Below, in pieces: positions 57,806 through 64,000 of a stretch of 64,000 nt of DNA. Origin of the DNA: Marinobacter sediminicola (GTDB lineage Bacteria > Pseudomonadota > Gammaproteobacteria > Pseudomonadales > Oleiphilaceae); contig NZ_JAVIXR010000002.1 in the NCBI RefSeq assembly GCF_031157525.1, positions 372,001 to 436,000 on the forward strand. Direction: 5' to 3'. The notes beneath the pieces are model-generated. The model saw nothing but the letters and a program-made list of their open reading frames with translations. It was not told where the DNA came from and made no database searches. Both the position numbers and the translations under genes were made by a program. Each line of letters opens with the position of its first letter. The stretch's first letter is position 1.

Positions 57806-58547
57806 AAAGACTCCTTAGCAACGGCTTGAAGCGATTGGTTTTCAATTGAGACCCATAGAGCAGGCTGCTGCCCACGCAGTATTTGCTGAATGCCACCGGG
57901 CGGCAGCCCTGCCTGGTCAGGCTTTGCAGCATGGGGGAGCACCCTGAGTGACGATCATGCTTTACTTCCACAATGGCCACGCCAGGCAGGTCAACAGACA
58001 GGGTTCGGTCGGGGGAGTGGAAGGCAAGCTGAGTGTCTATCGTGATCCGCTCAGGGTTCTGGGTGCTAATAAGGGTAATGCGCTGATAGGACACAAAAAG
58101 AGCCGGCTGCATCCCTGCAACCGGCAGGCCTGATTGCTCTTTCAGAAACCTTGTGGCCGAGCCATCCACGAAGGATTCAAACGTAACCGGCACCCGTGTT
58201 TTTACCGTGCGCTGGCGATTGGTTTTCTTTTTCACTTCCAGAAACATGATCTTGCTATGGCGATAGTGCCTTAGCCGAACCTTGAGCCGATTGAGCTTGC
58301 CATTATGGTGGTCCAGAAACAGGTGCCGGTCCGGGCTATCAAAATACAGGGTGTCGTAGCCAAAGCGCCGGCATCCATCCATATCCAGGATCGTGTAGGC
58401 ACCTGGTAGGCCCTGCAGGCACTGCTCCAGAGCCCCAGGCCGCACCACAAACTTGGCATCGACCCGGTCCATCAACGCAACCCGCATCTGGTCGGCCAGG
58501 CCGTGGCCACAAAAGCCTGCCAGAGGATTGAGAACAGCCATATTCAT
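57789..58547 (-). CDS. VTC-domain protein (polyphosphate polymerase-like)
   Basis: The 252 residues match the VTC domain, the tunnel-fold part of yeast Vtc4 that makes polyphosphate from ATP. Charged tunnel residues are recognisable: Lys32 (RVDAKFVV), Arg91 and Arg93 (KVRLRHY), Glu104 and Lys106 (FLEVKKKT), Arg118, Arg156 (SYQR), Glu194 and Lys196 (VEVKHDR) and Lys222 (FSKY). There is no membrane segment. Its start overlaps the CotH stop by 4 nt. Making polyphosphate is the likely activity but is not proven for bacterial members. Confidence 0.85.
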   Translation of the reverse strand: MNMAVLNPLAGFCGHGLADQMRVALMDRVDAKFVVRPGALEQCLQGLPGAYTILDMDGCRRFGYDTLYFDSPDRHLFLDHHNGKLNRLKVRLRHYRHSKIMFLEVKKKTNRQRTVKTRVPVTFESFVDGSATRFLKEQSGLPVAGMQPALFVSYQRITLISTQNPERITIDTQLAFHSPDRTLSVDLPGVAIVEVKHDRHSGCSPMLQSLTRQGCRPVAFSKYCVGSSLLYGSQLKTNRFKPLLRSLYGICS

Positions 58548-60325
58548 TGCACATCAGGCCCATACTCAAGTGTCGCATCCAGCGTCAACTCAACATCGCC
58601 TGCGCTGGCACCTGTGCCAACCTTGATGAAAGTGACCTTGCCCTTTGCCCCAAGAGCCAAGGTGCGCACATCGCCAGGCAGACTCTCATCCACTTCGAAC
58701 AGCAAGGCGTTGGTGGCAAAACCATGAAATTCATGGGTGCCTGGCACATAGTCTGATGCTTCGATAAACAGTTGCAGAACGTAGGGCTTATAGGCGTTGC
58801 TTGCATCCACACCAATAAGCAACAAGCTAATAACTTCCGGTGAGGACTCAGTGTCCACGGAGTAAACCAGACTATCCACACCGAAGGACGCAAAGGTCAG
58901 GCTGGCCGTTACAGGTTGCCCACTCGGCAGATTGAACTGGAAAGCTCCAGTGTCCGTGCCATTCAACGCAGCCACTCTGCCGGTTAAAGGTGTGGTACCC
59001 GGCGCACTGCAATCGGGCCGGGTATCCGCAAGCCGGTATACCGTGCCAGAAGGTGGGTCTTCCGCCAGCGCCTGCTCCAGTGCAACTCTGCGTGGCATGC
59101 GATAACTGTCATCGGCAGGCTCGCCCTTGCCCGCTATAAATGCTTTGAGGCTGGCCACACTGGCCTCAGAGGAACCCGTCAGGGCCCGGATCTGCTCCAG
59201 ATCCTGCAGCAATTGACTCTCGTTCCATTGGCTGGCAAGCAAATCCTCCAATTCAGCTTCGTATTGAGCCCGGTATTGCGGAAGATTAAACAGGCGGTCG
59301 GCCAGAGAAAAGTTTCTGTACAGCACCCCGGTGCCCGGTTTCAGCGGGTGCTCTCCACGAAAGGCGGTATCTGCACCCCAGGGAATGAAATGGAAGCGAC
59401 CGTCAGCCGGGGATCGATAGATATGAAAGTTATTGGCATTGCCTGTAGCAGAGTCCCAGGCGCCGATGAGGGTTTCCACTGCCCAGAAACGGATAAACTC
59501 ATCCACGTCCACCAGTTGCGGCAGCACATTCATCAGTTGGTCGTCTGGTAGCGCCAGCGCATCGGTAACCGATTGCAAATCACTGCGGTCGTTTTCTGTC
59601 TTGTTGGTCTTCTTCTCGAACCTCTGGCTCAGCCAGGTACCAAAATCCGACGTCTGTGCTTCATACTGATTACCTTCATCGTTGCCAAAGGCGCGCGCAA
59701 GAAATGGCTTTTTGATGGGCTCTACGTTGGTGAAGATGCCCAGATCCTCGCCATTTACCCGAACCCGGGCGTAATTACACCGAGGGGCAGCAATGCCAGC
59801 CTGGTTAAACTGCTCATAAGCCAGGCATTGCCGGGCATTGGATGGATCCTGGCGATTGTTGTTAAGGGTCATCCGGGAGCTGTTCTGATACGTCCTGCCA
59901 TCCCAAAGATCATTGAAATCCAGCTTGAGGGAGGGAATGCTTGGGCTCAGCGAGCCTATATAGCCTTTCTTGCGAACCACCACATCCTTCATAGCAACAC
60001 CATCGATGGTGACGCTGGCTGAAAACTCGGTGTATTCGTAATCGCTCAGGCATTCCCGTGCTGTACTGGCCAGTGTGCGGCCTTCCGCACGGAGCTGTTC
60101 AAACTCGCTGGTGGCCATGGATATATTCACTTCCAGCAACCGGTTCGGCGCGTAAAGATCCCCATCGCCGCCCAGGTTTACTGGCTCTCTCGGTGCCTCG
60201 AAACCGGATGGGCTGGACACCTCTGTGTCACCCCCGCATCCGGCAAAAAACAACGCGAACATGGCCACCACCAGGTGCCGGGTCGGTTTACAGCCATTGC
60301 CGCGCATACTCGTTCTTGTTTTCAT
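58544..60325 (-). CDS. CotH kinase family lipoprotein
   Basis: The 593 residues begin with a lipoprotein signal (AMFALFFAGC, Cys30). The CotH kinase core follows (about 60-400), with RKKGYIG, the Asp-containing GAWDSATGNANNFHIY (Asp291) and IPWGADTAF (Asp319). CotH proteins of Bacillus are secreted protein kinases. Here the likely place is the outer surface or periplasm. The last 190 residues are a beta-rich domain of unknown type. GAGGGAG precedes the ATG. It is the first gene of the operon. Confidence 0.88.
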   Translation of the reverse strand: MKTRTSMRGNGCKPTRHLVVAMFALFFAGCGGDTEVSSPSGFEAPREPVNLGGDGDLYAPNRLLEVNISMATSEFEQLRAEGRTLASTARECLSDYEYTEFSASVTIDGVAMKDVVVRKKGYIGSLSPSIPSLKLDFNDLWDGRTYQNSSRMTLNNNRQDPSNARQCLAYEQFNQAGIAAPRCNYARVRVNGEDLGIFTNVEPIKKPFLARAFGNDEGNQYEAQTSDFGTWLSQRFEKKTNKTENDRSDLQSVTDALALPDDQLMNVLPQLVDVDEFIRFWAVETLIGAWDSATGNANNFHIYRSPADGRFHFIPWGADTAFRGEHPLKPGTGVLYRNFSLADRLFNLPQYRAQYEAELEDLLASQWNESQLLQDLEQIRALTGSSEASVASLKAFIAGKGEPADDSYRMPRRVALEQALAEDPPSGTVYRLADTRPDCSAPGTTPLTGRVAALNGTDTGAFQFNLPSGQPVTASLTFASFGVDSLVYSVDTESSPEVISLLLIGVDASNAYKPYVLQLFIEASDYVPGTHEFHGFATNALLFEVDESLPGDVRTLALGAKGKVTFIKVGTGASAGDVELTLDATLEYGPDVQ

Positions 60326-60407
60326 CTGCTTCTCCCTCAGATGTTTGTAATCAATCCGGTATCAGGGCCGGTTAGGAGAAGTATTCCCCGGCGGGAGTGC
60401 AGGTGTC

Positions 60408-60424
60408 TGTAAGAATGTCTTACG
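60408..60424. promoter_or_regulatory. 17-bp palindromic operator upstream of the CotH operon
   Basis: TGTAAGAATGTCTTACG is a palindrome around a central T with one end mismatch. On the minus strand a -10 candidate AATACT (60385-60380) lies 23 nt further on, almost the same offset as in the signalling operon. The operator centre is about 91 nt before the CotH ATG. Confidence 0.72.
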
Positions 60425-60499
60425 TGGGGCGTTTCAGGGCAGGATGGTCAGCGCAACCGAGGCCCACACCTGTGTATGGGCCTGTTTGCTATTGCTGGC

Positions 60500-62020
60500 T
60501 CAGAAAAAGCCAAGCGGATTGATGTCGTAACTGGTCAGCATACACTTGGTCTGCTGATAGTGCTCCAGCGCCATTTTGTGGGTTTCACGGCCAACCCCGG
60601 ATTTCTTGTAACCGCCAAAGGCAGCGTGTGCCGGGTAGGCGTGGTAGCAGTTCATCCAGACCCGACCAGCCTGAATGTTACGCCCCACACGGAAGGCGCG
60701 ATTGGTGTCGCGGGTCCACACACCAGCCCCCAGCCCGAATTCGGTATCATTGGCTATCGCCACGGCTTCTTCTTCGGTTTTAAATGTGGTTACACCCACA
60801 ACCGGGCCGAAGATTTCTTCCTGGAATACCCGCATGTCGTTGTCACCCTTGAACAGGGTGGGCTGAATGTAGAAGCCGTCTTTGAATTCGCCTTCCATTT
60901 CTTCCTTGAAGCCCCCGGTGAGCACCGTCGCGCCCTCCTGCTTACCTATATCCAGGTAGGACATGATCTTGTCGTACTGCTCCTTGCTGGCTTGTGCACC
61001 TACCTGCACATCGGTATCCAGCGGGTTGCCCCGTTTGATGGCCTTGGTGCGCTCAACCACCTTCTGCATAAATTCGTCGAACATATCCTCCTGCACCAAG
61101 GCCCGGGATGGGCAGGTGCATACTTCGCCCTGGTTGAAGAAGCCCAGCACCAGGCCTTCCACGCATTTATCGATGAACTCGGGCTCGGCTTGCATAACAT
61201 CCGAGAAATAGAGGTTGGGGGACTTGCCACCCAGCTCCACCGTTGACGGAATGATATTCTCAGCTGCGCACTTGAGAATGTGCGAGCCCACCGGTGTAGA
61301 GCCTGTGAACGCGATTTTGGCGATGCGCTTGCTGGTGGCCAACGCCTCACCTGCTTCAATGCCGTAACCATTCACAATATTGATCACACCAGGCGGTAGC
61401 AGGTCCCCAATGATTTCCATCAGTACCAAAATACTGGCCGGTGTCTGTTCTGCCGGTTTAAGTACGGTGCAGTTGCCGGCAGCAAGGCAAGGCCCAAGCT
61501 TCCAGGCGGCCATCAGTATCGGGAAGTTCCAGGGAATGATCTGACCAACCACCCCGAGGGGCTCGTTAAAATGATAGGCCACTGTATGTTGGTCAATCTG
61601 GCTCATTTGCCCTTCCTGGGCACGGATGCAGCCAGCAAAATAGCGGAAGTGATCTGCGGCCAGAGGGATATCAGCATTCAGGGTTTCGCGAATGGCCTTG
61701 CCGTTATCCCAGGTTTCTGCAACCGCCAAGGTCTCCAGGTTGGCTTCAATGCGATCGGCTATCTTGAGCATGATATTGGAGCGCTCAGCCGGAGACGTTT
61801 TGCCCCAGGCCGGTGCAGCCTTGTGCGCCGCATCGAGAGCCAGATCAATATCTTCAGCGGTAGAGCGGGGAATTTCGCAGATAGTCGCGCCAGTCACGGG
61901 GGTTATGTTTTCAAAATACTCCCCTTTAACCGGAGCAACCCACTCACCACCAATGTAGTTTCCGTAACGGGATTTGAATGAAACGACGGAACCGTCTTTT
62001 CCTGGTTGTGCATAAATCAT
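60500..62020 (-). CDS. Aldehyde dehydrogenase, ExaC/AldB-like
   Basis: This 506-residue NAD-dependent enzyme resembles the ExaC acetaldehyde dehydrogenases. It shows [29 protein letters not shown] and the catalytic [17 protein letters not shown] chose the ATG at 62020 with AGGTGA upstream; a GTG at 62029 would add three residues. It may oxidise aldehydes formed from alcohols or alkanes. A weak dyad (60460-60466/60477-60483) follows it. Confidence 0.92.
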   Translation of the reverse strand: MIYAQPGKDGSVVSFKSRYGNYIGGEWVAPVKGEYFENITPVTGATICEIPRSTAEDIDLALDAAHKAAPAWGKTSPAERSNIMLKIADRIEANLETLAVAETWDNGKAIRETLNADIPLAADHFRYFAGCIRAQEGQMSQIDQHTVAYHFNEPLGVVGQIIPWNFPILMAAWKLGPCLAAGNCTVLKPAEQTPASILVLMEIIGDLLPPGVINIVNGYGIEAGEALATSKRIAKIAFTGSTPVGSHILKCAAENIIPSTVELGGKSPNLYFSDVMQAEPEFIDKCVEGLVLGFFNQGEVCTCPSRALVQEDMFDEFMQKVVERTKAIKRGNPLDTDVQVGAQASKEQYDKIMSYLDIGKQEGATVLTGGFKEEMEGEFKDGFYIQPTLFKGDNDMRVFQEEIFGPVVGVTTFKTEEEAVAIANDTEFGLGAGVWTRDTNRAFRVGRNIQAGRVWMNCYHAYPAHAAFGGYKKSGVGRETHKMALEHYQQTKCMLTSYDINPLGFF

Positions 62021-62089
62021 GGTCGTCACCTTTTGTTGTGGTTGTGAATGACAACGCGGTCATGCGCGTTTACTCATTCACTGTAGACC

Positions 62090-63505
62090 TCAAACAACAA
62101 TAGGTGAACCTCCGGGGAATTCCGACAGCTCCTGCACACAGTCGTCAAGAAACCCCTGGGGGTCTGACAACACCGCTTCATCTGCAACTACCCCGAACTG
62201 AACCTGCCCGGCATAGCTGACAATGCTGACTCCCAGCCCGATATCCCCGGCCTGGGGCACCCAGAACATCTGTTCTTTAATGCGGCAACCGGCAATGTAG
62301 CGCGCCTCGGGGGTGCCGGGAACATTGGATACCACAGCGCTGGCCTTGCGATAGAACATATCTGACAGTGGCTGTCGCAATACGTCTGGTATAAGAGGGG
62401 CGCAGGAAGACAATCCCCAGGCTATGCCGGGCTGCCAACTCTTTTTAAGGCGGCGGGTTTCCTGTTTGATGCGATAAAGCCGCTCCAGTGCACTCTCGCC
62501 ATCAATGGGCAGAGGCACAAACACCGTGCCGAAATAATTGCCAAGGGCACCCTGCTCTGGCTGTAAATCGTCCGGCAGGCGATTACGAATATCCACGGGA
62601 ACAGCTACGTGCAATATGGCGTCTTCCAGCGCCGGCCCCAAAAGCCCAAGACGGGGGCGAACCGCAGCTGCTACGCAACTAAGCAGAACATCGTTAATGG
62701 TGACGTTCGTCGCCTTGGCGATTGACCGGAACTGGTCGAAGGGTACCGGCTCGGACCACCGGCAATGGCGCTGACCCAGCAGCGGGCGTTTCAGATCCGA
62801 TGGTGTATCCTCCGGCTCCGCCAGAAAATCACTCAGTTCGTTAATCAGTTTCAGCCCGTTGTGCGCCAGTTTCTCCAATAAGTCCCCGTAGCCGGCCTCA
62901 TTGCTGCCAAGCTCAGGGCTCTGGTTTTCCATGTCCGCCTCGGGCGCCCTGCCCCCGCCAACTAACTGTTCAAGCCGGCTTTTGGCGGCCGATACCCAGG
63001 GGGAAAAACCTTCCGTGTGCCGGGCTCCGTATATTGCAGGGTATTGCTGTGGCGAGGCCGAACACAGGTGGTCGAAAATGCCCGTGAGCGAAACCCCATC
63101 GGCGTAGCAGTGGTGTATTCGAAGAAGTAATGCAGCGCCACCTTCGGCATTCGGTACCAACCAGAATTTCCAGATGGGGCGATAGGCAGGAAGAGGCTGA
63201 TTAAGACGCTCGGAAACCCACTCCTGAAGATCCGATTCCGTGAAGCGATCAAGTACCACATCCAGATGGTGTTGAAGGTCAAACACCGGGTCGGGCACCC
63301 AGTACCAGGCTGGTGTACGCTTGACCGGCATGTACCTGAAACGCTCCCACGCCATCCAGTAAACCTGCAAAAACTCCCGGAGCCTGGGCGCAGTCAGGCC
63401 TTCGACCCGAAACATGACGGTGATGGTCATGGGGTTTTTGGGGGACTCCAAGGCCAGCCAGGCGGAATCCGCAGGCAGCATGAGATGCGTTTGCTCGTGA
63501 CTCAA
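62090..63505 (-). CDS. Wax ester synthase/diacylglycerol acyltransferase (WS/DGAT)
   Basis: This enzyme links acyl-CoA to fatty alcohols or diacylglycerol to make wax esters or triacylglycerols. The acyltransferase motif HHCYADG is present, with PLYRP-like PAYRPIW before it and the family N-terminus PADSAWLALESPKNPM. The start is uncertain: TTG at 63505 has GGGGA upstream, ATG at 63481 is possible, and a frame to 63601 adds unrelated residues. The length of about 471 residues fits the Marinobacter/Acinetobacter group. Storage lipid synthesis is a marker of this genus. Confidence 0.9.
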   Translation of the reverse strand: MSHEQTHLMLPADSAWLALESPKNPMTITVMFRVEGLTAPRLREFLQVYWMAWERFRYMPVKRTPAWYWVPDPVFDLQHHLDVVLDRFTESDLQEWVSERLNQPLPAYRPIWKFWLVPNAEGGAALLLRIHHCYADGVSLTGIFDHLCSASPQQYPAIYGARHTEGFSPWVSAAKSRLEQLVGGGRAPEADMENQSPELGSNEAGYGDLLEKLAHNGLKLINELSDFLAEPEDTPSDLKRPLLGQRHCRWSEPVPFDQFRSIAKATNVTINDVLLSCVAAAVRPRLGLLGPALEDAILHVAVPVDIRNRLPDDLQPEQGALGNYFGTVFVPLPIDGESALERLYRIKQETRRLKKSWQPGIAWGLSSCAPLIPDVLRQPLSDMFYRKASAVVSNVPGTPEARYIAGCRIKEQMFWVPQAGDIGLGVSIVSYAGQVQFGVVADEAVLSDPQGFLDDCVQELSEFPGGSPIVV

Positions 63506-63836
63506 ACCCGAACATCCCCGGAAGTGGTGAAGTGAAAAACACAGAGTCAGGCATTGTGCCAGACATGCACTACTGGCTCCACAAAGCTGCACGCCGCTCA
63601 AGATTACAAAATATTACACAGATACATACCTTCACCCTATACTGGTTATAAGGCTTGATGTAATAGTTATTAATATTAGGTTTCAACTGTCTATTGGCCG
63701 AAAGCATGCAAAAACTGCGGTAACAGTGCCAATAAAGATCAAAGCAAACCCATGTACAACAAGGTTACCAGCGCAACCTAGGTCCAATGACCAAGCTCTA
63801 AAAACAGGCAACCGCCGTGCTGGGAGGAGATGCAGT
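63506..63836. other. Divergent intergenic region between WS/DGAT and the alpha/beta hydrolase
   Basis: This stretch of 331 bp is AT-rich around 63601-63700 and probably holds the promoters of both genes. I see no RNA gene, terminator or clear operator in it. A strong GGAGGAG site lies just before the ATG at 63837. Confidence 0.5.
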
Positions 63837-64000
63837 ATGAAAGCAAGCCACATTCGCAAGCTCATAAGGCCAATCGACAGCGCCTATTCAGAGATGTTCT
63901 CAGGGCGCGTATACCGCGTTGGCGAAGGGGCGGTTTCTGTTCGCAATCACAGTGGCGAAGCAGAGCACACCGTTATCGGCGTGCATGGCTTTCTGGAAAA
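63837..64000 (+). CDS. Alpha/beta-fold hydrolase (partial, N-terminal part)
   Basis: Only the first 54 codons are present (MKASHIRKLIRPIDSAYSEM...). The sequence SVRNHSGEAEHTVIGVHGFLE is the beginning of an alpha/beta hydrolase, where HGF forms the oxyanion-hole region after the first strand. The gene continues past the right edge. GGAGGAG lies 5-6 nt before the ATG. Lipase or esterase activity next to WS/DGAT is plausible but not shown. Confidence 0.7.
   Translation, partial: MKASHIRKLIRPIDSAYSEMFSGRVYRVGEGAVSVRNHSGEAEHTVIGVHGFLE

Noticed and set aside
60460..60483. Hairpin after the ExaC-like ALDH as a terminator
   Set aside because: AGGCCCA/TGGGCCT pairs over 7 bp but has no T-run on the minus strand, so it is not supported as an intrinsic terminator.

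Overview
The window is a chromosomal segment of a marine gammaproteobacterium, most likely Marinobacter or a close relative. The reasons are the Pseudomonas-type order of the core genes, the many sodium- or salt-linked transporters (NSS, two BCCT, a CaCA antiporter), malate:quinone oxidoreductase, a wax ester synthase/DGAT-type acyltransferase (typical of oil-degrading marine genera) and a tmRNA tag reading ANDENYSLAA. The genus is inferred from these features; no search was run.

Region 1 (1-25 kb) is conserved housekeeping DNA, almost all on the minus strand. In transcription order it holds grpE-dnaK-dnaJ-dapB, carA-carB-greA, ftsH-folP-glmM-tpiA-secG-tRNA-Leu, and rimP-nusA-infB-rbfA-truB-rpsO. 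yhbY and recN are divergent. Several control elements can be read directly: a sigma32-type promoter before grpE, two LexA boxes before recN, a promoter plus attenuator-like hairpin before carA, and a promoter followed by four stacked hairpins before rimP. A 112-bp near-perfect palindromic element lies between dapB and the carA promoter. The usual rlmE gene is missing between yhbY and ftsH.

Region 2 (24.7-29.2 kb) holds fur, bamE, rnfH, ratA, an NSS-family transporter, smpB and ssrA (tmRNA).

Region 3 (29.2-42 kb) is an accessory catabolic cluster. It has an AraC regulator, an SDR, an MBL-fold protein, a BCCT transporter, a LysR regulator, an aldehyde dehydrogenase, an M19 dipeptidase-like protein, a second nearly identical BCCT transporter, an unknown 584-residue protein, a DUF3726 protein and a RidA protein. 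It looks like uptake and breakdown of a betaine-like or other zwitterionic amine. Two of its enzymes have non-standard metal sites.

Region 4 (42-52.4 kb) holds cheV, an unknown 674-residue protein with a possible Cys-His-Asn hydrolase site, mqo, a Ca/Na antiporter, a SorAB-type sulfite dehydrogenase, msrB, msrA and fumC.

Region 5 (52.5-60.4 kb) is the most interesting. A three-gene signalling unit (a multidomain response regulator, a LuxR-type regulator with a degenerate receiver, and a membrane histidine kinase) converges on a tightly overlapping operon encoding a CotH-kinase lipoprotein, a VTC-domain polyphosphate-polymerase-like protein, a DUF4956 membrane protein and an OprP/OprO-like porin. 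The same 17-bp palindrome (TGTARGAATNTCYTACR) sits at matching promoter positions in front of both transcription units. This suggests that the signalling unit controls a phosphate or polyphosphate-related surface system.

Region 6 (60.5-64 kb) holds an ExaC-like aldehyde dehydrogenase, a WS/DGAT acyltransferase and the start of an alpha/beta hydrolase.
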